Assembly (NCBI RefSeq): GCF_014653195.1
Contig: NZ_BNAH01000010.1
Location: 1-64,000, forward strand
Direction: 5' to 3'
Source of the DNA: Thalassotalea profundi
Lineage (GTDB): Bacteria; Pseudomonadota; Gammaproteobacteria; Enterobacterales; Alteromonadaceae
Length of the DNA: 64,000 nt
Shown here: positions 1 to 7,251 of the stretch, piece after piece
How the letters are laid out: each line of letters opens with the position of its first letter
Position numbering within the stretch: position 1 is the first letter of the stretch
Translations under genes and position numbers: made by a program
Notes under the pieces: generated by a model
Seen by the model: the letters and a program-made list of their open reading frames with translations, nothing else
The model's database searches: none
What the model was told of the DNA's origin: nothing

Positions 1-40
1 ACTCGAATATCAACGGACACAAAATACATCGGAATAACAG

Positions 41-226
41 CTAGTTAGAAATGCAACCTTTCTCGATACCATCATCTATACCATGCGTAGAATTTTTTTG
101 ATTTTTTGCGTCTCGTCGGCGTTTTAGTTCTACTTTGGCCCAAGCTGAGGATTCTTGCATATCACGACGAAGCTCTTGTATCTCTTCAACACTAAGCCGT
201 CGTGGACCCGAGGTAATTCTATCCAT
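41..226 (-). CDS. Small hypothetical protein (61 aa)
   Basis: This is a short, charged, probably helical protein rich in Arg, Glu and Lys, with no signal peptide or membrane segment. The start is supported by a good ribosome binding site (TTGGAGG, about 6 bases before the ATG on the minus strand). I do not recognise the family. It lies at the distal end of the mobile element, away from the integrase, so it is either element cargo or the first chromosomal gene past the unseen left junction. The good Shine-Dalgarno and plausible composition argue that it is real; the function is unknown. Confidence 0.5.
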   Translation of the reverse strand: MDRITSGPRRLSVEEIQELRRDMQESSAWAKVELKRRRDAKNQKNSTHGIDDGIEKGCISN

Positions 227-361
227 CTTGTGCCTCCAACTTGTCGCAGTACATTTTAAAACGCATCAAAACATGAGTTACCAGCAAGAAACCTTGGGGA
301 TATTTTTAGATTGTTTTTCATACACATCTTGAAAGCCATCAATACTGCCCAAAGATTATAC

Positions 362-380
362 AACGAGGAATAACCTCGTT
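362..380. promoter_or_regulatory. Perfect inverted repeat upstream of the 42-aa ORF
   Basis: AACGAGG, five bases, CCTCGTT. The 7-bp palindromic arms end 18 bases before the start of the small basic ORF at 399. It could be an operator or a short hairpin in the 5' leader. There is no T-run after it, so a terminator is less likely. Confidence 0.4.
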
Positions 381-398
381 AAATAAAAGGATCAAATC

Positions 399-527
399 AT
401 GGGTTTGAAACCAGGACCAAAACCAATAGCCAAGTCGACTGGTAAACCAGATCAACGTCGACGTGACAACAAAAAAACTCCAGGAAACACTCCGGGCTTA
501 AAGCCGAGTAAATCCTCGACCAAGTAA
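399..527 (+). CDS. Small basic Lys/Pro-rich protein (42 aa)
   Basis: ATG to TAA, 42 codons. The product is strongly basic and low in complexity: an N-terminal GLKPGPKP, an RRRD centre and a C-terminal GLKPSKSSTK, so the LKP motif occurs at both ends. It has no hydrophobic segment and is probably disordered. AAAAGG lies just upstream as a possible ribosome binding site, and an inverted repeat precedes it. I do not recognise the family. Possible roles include a nucleic-acid-binding peptide or an accessory of the element, but nothing in the sequence decides between them. Confidence 0.4.
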   Translation: MGLKPGPKPIAKSTGKPDQRRRDNKKTPGNTPGLKPSKSSTK

Positions 528-762
528 GGTGTCACCAATGCCGAGTCAGAGTAAGTGGTACTGACTCTTGTTGTTAAATTTCTAAATCGCAAGCACCCTT
601 AGCCAATGTGAAACATTACATGCCCGTTCAACATATATACCCTAGAATGCCATCTAAATTATCAATCTACACGATCTGTTTGCTGAAACATACTAACTAA
701 GTGCTCAGCATTATCATAAAACTTTACAGATGATTTTTTTATTTTGGTGTGGTTGCATTGTG

Positions 763-789
763 TTGAGTTAATTGCTTGAAAAATATAAT
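763..789 (+). promoter_or_regulatory. Predicted sigma-70 promoter for the DUF4917 gene
   Basis: A perfect -10 hexamer TATAAT (784-789) with TTGAGT (763-768) 15 bases upstream as a slightly close -35. It lies 23 bases before the ATG at 813, and an AAGGA ribosome binding site (801-805) sits in between. Confidence 0.45.
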
Positions 790-812
790 TACATAACAAA
801 AAGGATGCATCG

Positions 813-1796
813 ATGCCACTACAGACTTATGAAGATACTCTTCAGCAACTAGAAGAAAGGGAGCAGCCGTCAATACTGCTTGCTAATGGCTTTTCTCGGG
901 CATGGAACAATAGAACATTCAATTATGAAAATTTGTTCGATGAAGCCAACTTTAGAGACAGCGACCGAGAGCTGAGAGAAATATTTGATCGTTTTGATAC
1001 TTTTGATTTTGAAAAAATAATGCATGCTCTGCAATCAGCGGAAAAAGTTTGCGAAACCTATGACGTGAACATAGATATCATTGAACAGATTCAAGCTGAC
1101 CAAGAGCAGTTAAAAGACTCACTTATTGAGGTAATTGCTAATACTCATCCTCACCGCCCCGGAGCCATTGCGGATGATAGTTTCACCTTAACTAGAAGAT
1201 TCCTCACTCGTTTCAACAATATATTTTCTCTCAATTACGACTTACTTTTGTATTGGGCTGTAAACAAATGGAATCTACCTCCCTTTAGACCAGATCGATG
1301 GTGTGGTATGAAAGATGGTTTTAATGGCGATGAATGGCAACAACGTACTCAAAACTTGCACTTTCTACACGGGGGCCTCCATCTCTACAATACTGAGCAA
1401 GGTATTTATAAACGGGTTTATGACCAAGAAGATTGGGATGCGATCGTTGACCAAGTAAGACGATGGTTAGATGCAGGAGAGTTTCCCCTTTTTGTGTCTG
1501 AACCCACCTACCAAAAGAAGCTTGAGAAAATCAAACATAACCCATATCTAAATGCTTGCTACCAAGCGTTGGGTGAACTGAGAGGCACTCTCTACATTCA
1601 TGGTCACTCAATAGCTCATAACGACAGACATATATTCGATCAGATTAATCGTAGTAGAGTAAACAAAGTCTTCATCAGTATCTTTGGAGATGAGAACCAG
1701 GACTTAAACCGAGAAGTAATGGCAAACGCAGATAGATTTCTTGACCGTCGCATAGATATAGAATTCTATGATGCCGCATCCACACCTATTTGGTAG
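813..1796 (+). CDS. SIR2-like DUF4917 family protein, candidate defence NADase
   Basis: 327 aa, soluble, no signal peptide. It shows the layout of SIR2-like Rossmann proteins in the DUF4917 family: an N-terminal nucleotide-loop motif LLANGFS (residues 22-28), a SLNYD motif (139-143) where SIR2-like enzymes keep the catalytic-region Asn-Asp, an LHGG motif (185-188), and a late HGHS/D segment near residue 265-275. SIR2-like domains in mobile elements often deplete NAD during phage infection. That activity is inference here; the motifs are seen directly. A good RBS and promoter precede it. The 2-TM gene at 1919 follows in the same direction and may be a partner. It lies in the AT-rich cargo end of the element. 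Confidence 0.75.
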   Translation: MPLQTYEDTLQQLEEREQPSILLANGFSRAWNNRTFNYENLFDEANFRDSDRELREIFDRFDTFDFEKIMHALQSAEKVCETYDVNIDIIEQIQADQEQLKDSLIEVIANTHPHRPGAIADDSFTLTRRFLTRFNNIFSLNYDLLLYWAVNKWNLPPFRPDRWCGMKDGFNGDEWQQRTQNLHFLHGGLHLYNTEQGIYKRVYDQEDWDAIVDQVRRWLDAGEFPLFVSEPTYQKKLEKIKHNPYLNACYQALGELRGTLYIHGHSIAHNDRHIFDQINRSRVNKVFISIFGDENQDLNREVMANADRFLDRRIDIEFYDAASTPIW

Positions 1797-1918
1797 CCGT
1801 TGATAAAGATGCATCTAAAACAATCCTGACAGCATCCAAAAATCACCAAATAAGAGCGACTATGTTTCAAGAGAGAAACTCATGTCATTCGTTATTTATC
1901 AATTAAGGGAGAAGAATA

Positions 1919-2386
1919 TTGTCTTGGATAGAAGAATACCTAAGAGATTACACAAAGGAACGGGACAAGTTATTCAAAGAGCGTTGGTTTACAGCAAAAA
2001 GTTGGTTTGCTCGGTCTAAAGAATCTACTAAGTATCAAGAGCTAGAAATACTGCTAAGTATCGAGAAAGAATTTAACTCTAAGTGGTTGAAACATTTAAA
2101 GCATGCAGTGGTTAGATATAAATTGAAGGAGGATGATATAGCTGAAGCGAAGTTGCTTATAGACACTCATATATCCAAACATAAAGAGCGAGACTTTTTC
2201 CTCATTATTGTTGGTGTCCTGTTCGCTGCTTCTATAAAAGCCTTGGGGAATGACATCCTTTTTAGTTCAGCGGTTGTTCTCACAGCTCTTTTTCTTGGCT
2301 ATGAACGCTTGTTTGGTAGTACGACAAAAAATAGCTTAGAAGAGTTTAAAGCGATACTGAATGTTGCATCGCAGCCTAAAACATAG
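1919..2386 (+). CDS. Two-TM membrane protein, possible partner of the SIR2-like gene
   Basis: 155 aa with a TTG start. The start is supported by GGGAGAAG a few bases upstream, and no ATG in frame fits better. The N-terminal ~95 residues are charged and probably helical/coiled-coil. Two membrane segments follow (about residues 97-112 and 115-130), then a short cytoplasmic tail. A soluble helical region followed by a 2-TM unit resembles the general layout of 2-TM effectors such as SLATT proteins in conflict systems, but I cannot show homology. It is 122 bases downstream of the DUF4917 gene on the same strand, so co-transcription is plausible. Confidence 0.6.
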   Translation: MSWIEEYLRDYTKERDKLFKERWFTAKSWFARSKESTKYQELEILLSIEKEFNSKWLKHLKHAVVRYKLKEDDIAEAKLLIDTHISKHKERDFFLIIVGVLFAASIKALGNDILFSSAVVLTALFLGYERLFGSTTKNSLEEFKAILNVASQPKT

Positions 2387-2450
2387 CAAATTACCATGAA
2401 TTAAATTTTATTAATCAAGTACCTATATAAAATACGATATATAATAAAAG

Positions 2451-2476
2451 CGGGCAGGTGTACCATTGCCAGCCCG
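2451..2476 (-). repeat. Hairpin repeat, copy A (diverged)
   Basis: This 26-bp element matches copy B at 4180-4205 at 21 of 26 positions in the same orientation, and both are followed by matching flanks (GTGAGCTTT here, GTGTGCTTT at B). The hairpin is imperfect here (CGGGC and GG arms with mismatches). The two copies bracket the 506-aa gene. It may still act as a weak terminator. Confidence 0.65.
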
Positions 2477-2510
2477 TGAGCTTTATCACAAGACATTATG
2501 ATACTTAACA

Positions 2511-4031
2511 TCAAAAATATTTATCAATCATAGCTGATAGTTCAAAGTCATCCCTACTTATATTGTGTCTAAGACCTTTCACTATTCTCTCTAGTTTTTC
2601 ATCTTTGACCCCATATTGATATCTAGCTAAGACAATATGAGAAATATATTCACATTGAGAAAAATAACCTTCTTTATCAAATTCTCTCATTGTTCTCAAA
2701 ACTATACTCAAATAATAACTTTTCTTATCTTCATTAAACTTATCACTAGCTAAAACCTCATTCAGCATTAAAGCATATGACTCAATAATAAGATAAGAAT
2801 CATACTTTAAAGTTTGTTTCATTCTGTCTTTAACCATTTCAAGCCAAGAACTTGTTACAGAAAATGATTCATAAATTAACCTGTCGTATCTAGTTGGAAA
2901 TTCACAATCAATATCATCGACAAGGCTGTAATCAAGTTGTTCTACTATATTCTTAACAAATAGAAATATTTTATTTGGATATAAATGGTGCTCATATGCT
3001 TGTTCAACTGAAGCTCTTATCATAACGTCAAAAAAATGGATCGACATATAAATAGGGCAACTGAATGCTTTATCGGTATCGTAGTAATTTATGTGGGGAA
3101 CATTGTAGGAATTATCCTTCCCAGTTAATTCAATAAAATCAGAGACATAATCATAAATTGATTGATAAACTTCCATATCATGGGCAACAGAAACATCAGA
3201 AAACAACTCTGTTAATAGTACATTCGTTGGATCTAATTCATAGCAGTCTGTTGTAGTAATGCATTGACATAAAGCTAACTCTCTATAAAGAGGACTAACC
3301 GAATTGCTAATCAAAAATTTAAAGAACTCGTGTCTGTACATTGACTCTGAACAAAAATCTTTAGTCAAAATTTTCACACCAAGAACTGGATTAGCAATTG
3401 CTAAATGATGCATATAAGATCTAGATTTATATAAGTAGAGAAAGTACTCTTTCACCTCATTTGAAAGCCAATAAGTTTTTGGAAAAAAATTGGAAACCTT
3501 GCTCCTTAATTCATTAATTTTAATTTCAATCCGTGATTTTTCATTCTGCCTAAATTCAAATATTATCAGTTCTGATTTTGGCTCTATTAAATTTCCAAAA
3601 CGAACGAAAACTGATTTATATAAACAATATCTTCTTAATTGGAAATAATATTTATCGACGAAAAATGAAACATCCTTGAAATTATTATCTTTTAGTAATT
3701 GGCTAGTTGTTAAATTTAACTTACGAAAATTCTTTCTACTTATTCTAGAGCCATTTATCTTTAATATTGCGTACAATATGGCCACAATAGATACTAATAA
3801 CAACGAGCTTTCTTTATCAAAACCGAATAACCAACTAAATGGTAAAGCCATGTTATTATTGATCAGGACATCAAGAAACAATAAATAAAGGCTAGAAACT
3901 GACAAGATAAAAACTATTATCCAATCAATAATTGTCATTCGAATAACTAAATCAAGGATAACTCTCCTTGGGAGAAGAGCAGCTCCCGTAAGTAGAACTG
4001 CGATAACCGTAAGTAAGCCTGATGCATCCAT
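2511..4031 (-). CDS. Membrane-anchored hypothetical protein (506 aa)
   Basis: The N-terminus has hydrophobic segments at about residues 5-20, 31-52 and 75-92. A roughly 400-residue soluble part follows, rich in Tyr, Phe, Ser and charged residues and probably helical. I see no nucleotide-binding, nuclease or metal motif. The gene is very AT-rich, unlike the GC-richer tra/trb genes beside it, so it is probably an independent acquisition. Direct copies of a 26-bp hairpin flank it (2451-2476, 4180-4205). Its place in the cargo end beside a SIR2-like gene makes a defence role possible, but there is no direct evidence and I do not recognise the family. Confidence 0.7.
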   Translation of the reverse strand: MDASGLLTVIAVLLTGAALLPRRVILDLVIRMTIIDWIIVFILSVSSLYLLFLDVLINNNMALPFSWLFGFDKESSLLLVSIVAILYAILKINGSRISRKNFRKLNLTTSQLLKDNNFKDVSFFVDKYYFQLRRYCLYKSVFVRFGNLIEPKSELIIFEFRQNEKSRIEIKINELRSKVSNFFPKTYWLSNEVKEYFLYLYKSRSYMHHLAIANPVLGVKILTKDFCSESMYRHEFFKFLISNSVSPLYRELALCQCITTTDCYELDPTNVLLTELFSDVSVAHDMEVYQSIYDYVSDFIELTGKDNSYNVPHINYYDTDKAFSCPIYMSIHFFDVMIRASVEQAYEHHLYPNKIFLFVKNIVEQLDYSLVDDIDCEFPTRYDRLIYESFSVTSSWLEMVKDRMKQTLKYDSYLIIESYALMLNEVLASDKFNEDKKSYYLSIVLRTMREFDKEGYFSQCEYISHIVLARYQYGVKDEKLERIVKGLRHNISRDDFELSAMIDKYF

Positions 4032-4179
4032 TTTTCTATTTTTCCATAAAGATCAAACTAATATAGTTTCCTTTAATTGAAATGTGAACTCAACAGCTAC
4101 TTGATATATCACTTGCTCAACTTCGATATTATGTGTGGTTGCCATGTGTCACCTCTCGGTCAGGTGGTATGTGGAAATG

Positions 4180-4205
4180 CGGGCCGGTGCACCATCACCG
4201 GCCCG
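4180..4205 (-). terminator. Strong hairpin after the trb operon; repeat copy B
   Basis: On the minus strand CGGGCCGGTG, ATGGTG, CACCGGCCCG forms a perfect 10-bp GC-rich stem, 12 bases past the end of the 84-aa ORF. It probably ends the traJ-traI-trbJKL-orf transcript. The run of T is poor, so Rho or the stem alone may matter. A diverged copy lies at 2451-2476. Confidence 0.6.
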
Positions 4206-4217
4206 TGTGCTTTCTAA

Positions 4218-4472
4218 CTACTTGCGTCGACCAACCGGCCAGCGTCTCATTTTGTCGATTTGATCGACCGATCTCGTCATGTCCTTGTAGGCACGCCCGG
4301 CCAGCTTGTTTTGGAATACCTCCATTTTGTCGGCAATGGCTTTCATCTTCGGCCCGTGCCTGATGTTGTGCAACCACTGCCCAAAAAAATAGAAGGCAAG
4401 CATCACAATGAACATCACGGCGAAGAAACCAAATAACTCCGCAAGGTTTTGAGGTGGAAAGCTAAACTCCAT
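4218..4472 (-). CDS. Small single-TM protein downstream of trbL (84 aa)
   Basis: One membrane segment (about residues 11-33, rich in Phe, Met and Val) is followed by a basic cytoplasmic tail ending in RRWPVGRRK. It is codirectional with trbJ-K-L, the last gene before a strong hairpin, and shares their higher GC, so it belongs to the transfer module. The size and layout fit a small conjugation accessory or entry-exclusion-like membrane protein, but I cannot match it to a named Trb protein. Confidence 0.6.
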   Translation of the reverse strand: MEFSFPPQNLAELFGFFAVMFIVMLAFYFFGQWLHNIRHGPKMKAIADKMEVFQNKLAGRAYKDMTRSVDQIDKMRRWPVGRRK

Positions 4473-4492
4473 AATGAGTAATCCTTATCTAG

Positions 4493-4780
4493 TTAGGTCA
4501 TGCGACCTTTTTTAACAAAACTGGCAACCTCTTCGTTGCGCTCCTGCTGGCGTTCCTGGGCATACGACACATAGTCCTCAACGTCGAAGGTGTGCTTTTC
4601 CAGATCGCGCTCTTGCCATTCTGCGTGTGCTTGTCGGGCTTCTTCCTGGTCCTCACTGGATAATCCATCAAAGCCGCCGGTTTGATTCATCCAGCCAGTG
4701 CTGCCACCGCCTAAGTTATCGTTGTCAAATGCAGGGGAAGCGTCGTCAGTCGCCCTCCTGGTCATCGCTATCCCCGTCAT
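4493..4780 (-). CDS. Small acidic hypothetical overlapping trbL
   Basis: Up to 95 aa. A second ATG five codons in (start 4765) has GGGG just upstream and may be the true start; either way it overlaps the 3' end of trbL (ends 4746). The product is hydrophilic, with an N-terminal Asp/Asn/Gly-rich stretch and a Glu/Gln/Arg-rich helical C-terminus, and no membrane segment. Overlap with trbL and the short gap to the 84-aa ORF place it in the transfer operon. I do not recognise a family. Confidence 0.55.
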   Translation of the reverse strand: MTGIAMTRRATDDASPAFDNDNLGGGSTGWMNQTGGFDGLSSEDQEEARQAHAEWQERDLEKHTFDVEDYVSYAQERQQERNEEVASFVKKGRMT

Positions 4781-6038
4781 CTTTCGTGCTGTTTCGGATC
4801 GAGCTAGCTAGACGACCTCCTGTAGTGCCGCTGATTCTATCCCCGGCCATATCACCCATTCCCTTCATCAAATTTGCACCGGTATCCGCTGCAATACGCC
4901 CCGCTTTTACAGCGCTACCTTTAAAACCGCCAGAGGATTCGCCACCACTAGAAGATTGACCGGAAGCTTGGGTAAAGGAGCCAGCTTCATCAGAATCGCC
5001 GCCGCCGCTAAATGCACCGCCCAGGCTCGACATAACGTCAGTATTATTCGCTACGTTCTCGCCTGCTTTTGCAAATGCAGCCTGAATAGCAGACGCTCCG
5101 CCGGCGGTAGCCATTGCGGCACCGGCAGCCATACCACCAGTAGCAACAGCCGCTCCGGCCATCGCCCCAGCACTGATACTGCCAGCACCTGCCGCCGCGC
5201 CGCCTCCAGGGACTAGGCTGGCAACCACATTGGGAACCGAGTGAATGAGCATCACGAGAACCAGTGAAACGACAAAGATCACCAGCAGTTCACGCATAGG
5301 GGCATCATTGGATAAATCGGCATAGAAACCGTCCATGATCGACATGGCAATACCAATGAGCAACGTCATTGTCATCAACTTCAAAGCAACGCCCAATACG
5401 CTTTTGAAGTAGTTGATTGCTATATCTGAAGTCCAACGCGAACCACCAAACCCCAGCACGAAAACACCGGCATAGACCAATATCCAAGCCGTCACCAAAG
5501 CCAACAACACATTTGCCGCCACTACCGCCATACACGCCAAAATTGCCAGCGTGATTAAGAAGATAGACAAGTTATCTATCGGGCTTGTGATGCTATAGGA
5601 CTCACCAGCTTTCACAATAATGTCAAACGCAATACTAATAGGCTCTGACGGAGTTAGGTCTCTCGAAAGGCCACCGGCTTGAGCACCGATCGTTCTCAAT
5701 GAGTCGATGATTGACGTGGCAAAATCTGGGCCGTTTCTGAGCAACCAGAGAAAGAAACCAAACGTCAAAATGAAGCGCACGAACTCGGCAAAGAACTCCC
5801 TTATATCCGCTTGTTTAAGAATTAAGGTCCCGCCAGTCCAAACAAGGGATATAGTGCCCAGCGTCCAGAACAGCCAGGCGGCATAGTTTGTAATTACCGT
5901 GCCCCAAGTAGCACTTGCTGTCATGAAACGCACGGCCACTTCATCCAAAACACCATTAGGCTCAATGGCCGCTGATGCTGTTTGCGAAGTCAGTAAAACG
6001 ATCAGAGTCATCACAAGTCGAATGAATACCTTGCTCAT
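4746..6038 (-). CDS. trbL: P-type conjugative transfer protein TrbL (VirB6-like)
   Basis: 430 aa. A signal peptide (about 1-23, cleavage after ASA) is followed by 6-7 membrane segments between residues about 45 and 275, then a long Ala/Gly-rich and Ser/Gly-rich cytoplasmic tail. This is the standard architecture of TrbL/VirB6, the polytopic inner-membrane channel component of IncP-type type IV secretion. The start lies 2 bases after the trbK-like stop, so translation is probably coupled. The J-K-L order is that of RP4, but the preceding B-to-I genes are absent. Identification is by architecture, composition and neighbours. Confidence 0.88.
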   Translation of the reverse strand: MSKVFIRLVMTLIVLLTSQTASAAIEPNGVLDEVAVRFMTASATWGTVITNYAAWLFWTLGTISLVWTGGTLILKQADIREFFAEFVRFILTFGFFLWLLRNGPDFATSIIDSLRTIGAQAGGLSRDLTPSEPISIAFDIIVKAGESYSITSPIDNLSIFLITLAILACMAVVAANVLLALVTAWILVYAGVFVLGFGGSRWTSDIAINYFKSVLGVALKLMTMTLLIGIAMSIMDGFYADLSNDAPMRELLVIFVVSLVLVMLIHSVPNVVASLVPGGGAAAGAGSISAGAMAGAAVATGGMAAGAAMATAGGASAIQAAFAKAGENVANNTDVMSSLGGAFSGGGDSDEAGSFTQASGQSSSGGESSGGFKGSAVKAGRIAADTGANLMKGMGDMAGDRISGTTGGRLASSIRNSTKDDGDSDDQEGD

Positions 6039-6040
6039 GA

Positions 6041-6238
6041 TTAGAATCCCTTGTTCTTGGAGCGGTCAGTGGGTTCGCCCATATCCCAAAAGCAATGTCC
6101 TTCTTCCCTCTGCTCTTTCGTTAGGTTTGGGTTGTCACAGTCGATCGTTGCAGGCTTGGGCCCGTCATCTTCACCGCATCCCACCAGAACGAAGGAGACC
6201 AACGCACTAACGATAAAAACTCGTGTGATATTTTTCAT
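6041..6238 (-). CDS. TrbK-like lipoprotein, possible entry-exclusion protein
   Basis: 65 aa with a lipoprotein signal: basic N-terminus, hydrophobic core, then LVGC with the lipidated Cys at residue 21. The mature part is about 45 residues. It sits between trbJ and trbL with 2-base gaps, exactly where RP4 has trbK, the lipoprotein that excludes entry of related plasmids. Its C-terminus (DMGEPTDRSKNKGF) is nearly the same as that of TrbJ next door, which is unusual. Exclusion activity is inferred from position and lipoprotein character. Confidence 0.7.
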   Translation of the reverse strand: MKNITRVFIVSALVSFVLVGCGEDDGPKPATIDCDNPNLTKEQREEGHCFWDMGEPTDRSKNKGF

Positions 6239-6240
6239 AA

Positions 6241-7014
6241 TTAAAACCCCCTGTTTTCTGAACGGTCGGTTGGTTCACCCATATCGAACAACCTTTCACG
6301 GGACGCTTGATATTGCGCTTCTCGGTCAGCATCCGCCTGCATTCGTGTGCCAACGGCATTCTGCTGAGCGATCAGCAAGCTGCGGATTTGCAGGAGCTGG
6401 TTGGCCTGGTTGCTAGCGAGCTGGTTAGCATAACCAATCGCAGCCAGTTGGCCGTCCGCACTCTGAGCACCAGATTGCAGGCGATTGAGCTGGCGGGCAT
6501 CGGCTTCCAAGTTATCTTGCTGCTGTTCCAGACTCCTAAACAGTGCGTCGTTGGCCTTTTTCTGCGATTCTGACGCAAGGCGTCGGTTCTCGGTCATTGC
6601 GGCTCGTTCAGCATCACTGCACCCCACTGACGAGAAGCAGGGCGAACTGCGGTAATAGGCCACGTCCTGGAACTTGCCCAGGTACGCATCGAGACTACCA
6701 AGCTGGTTTTGGTAATAGGCGAGTGTGTTGGTAGCCTGATTCAAATCGTTGATGGTGCGTTGCGCTTGGTCCCAAACATAAGAAGCCGGGGCCATCGAGT
6801 TTTGCAGCATGTTTTCATACTGCTGCAACTGGGTTTGATACTGCTGAATTTGCTTAGCAGTCTGTGTAACAGCTTCCATTGCCGACATGATGTTCTGAAC
6901 TAGATTCGTACCATCAGCAACCGGAATCCCCGCATATACAGGATTAGAAAGGTTTAACGCCAAGGAGATGGCAAGCACGGGAATTTTAGCCGCTAAAATT
7001 TTTCGTTTTAGCAT
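6241..7014 (-). CDS. trbJ: P-type conjugative transfer protein TrbJ (VirB5-like)
   Basis: 257 aa. A signal peptide (about 1-28, cleavage near VYA-G) is followed by a long Gln-rich helical, coiled-coil region (QQYQTQLQQYENML and similar) and a Cys pair (about residues 125 and 131), typical of TrbJ/VirB5 minor pilus-tip components exported to the periplasm. It heads the retained J-K-L block. The C-terminal tail DMGEPTDRSENRGF is shared with the adjacent lipoprotein. The 237 bases between it and traI hold only a weak 5-bp hairpin (7209-7221), so read-through from traI is possible. Confidence 0.85.
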   Translation of the reverse strand: MLKRKILAAKIPVLAISLALNLSNPVYAGIPVADGTNLVQNIMSAMEAVTQTAKQIQQYQTQLQQYENMLQNSMAPASYVWDQAQRTINDLNQATNTLAYYQNQLGSLDAYLGKFQDVAYYRSSPCFSSVGCSDAERAAMTENRRLASESQKKANDALFRSLEQQQDNLEADARQLNRLQSGAQSADGQLAAIGYANQLASNQANQLLQIRSLLIAQQNAVGTRMQADADREAQYQASRERLFDMGEPTDRSENRGF

Positions 7015-7251
7015 GGTTAATTACTCTTAGTTGTTATGACTAAAAGTTGCATTCACCAACCTGTAGAAACTTGATCTCTACTCCTGCCGTTACCAGCGGT
7101 GAATGTGGGCCTGTACAGAGCTAGCTCGCCACTTACTATCTCGGCGCCCGACCAGCGCGACACCGTTAAACGCGCGGTCAAATAGGGTTAAACATCGGTG
7201 TCATTACCAACCGAAGCGGTTAGGGCTTCCGTCGATTCCTATGCCATCACA

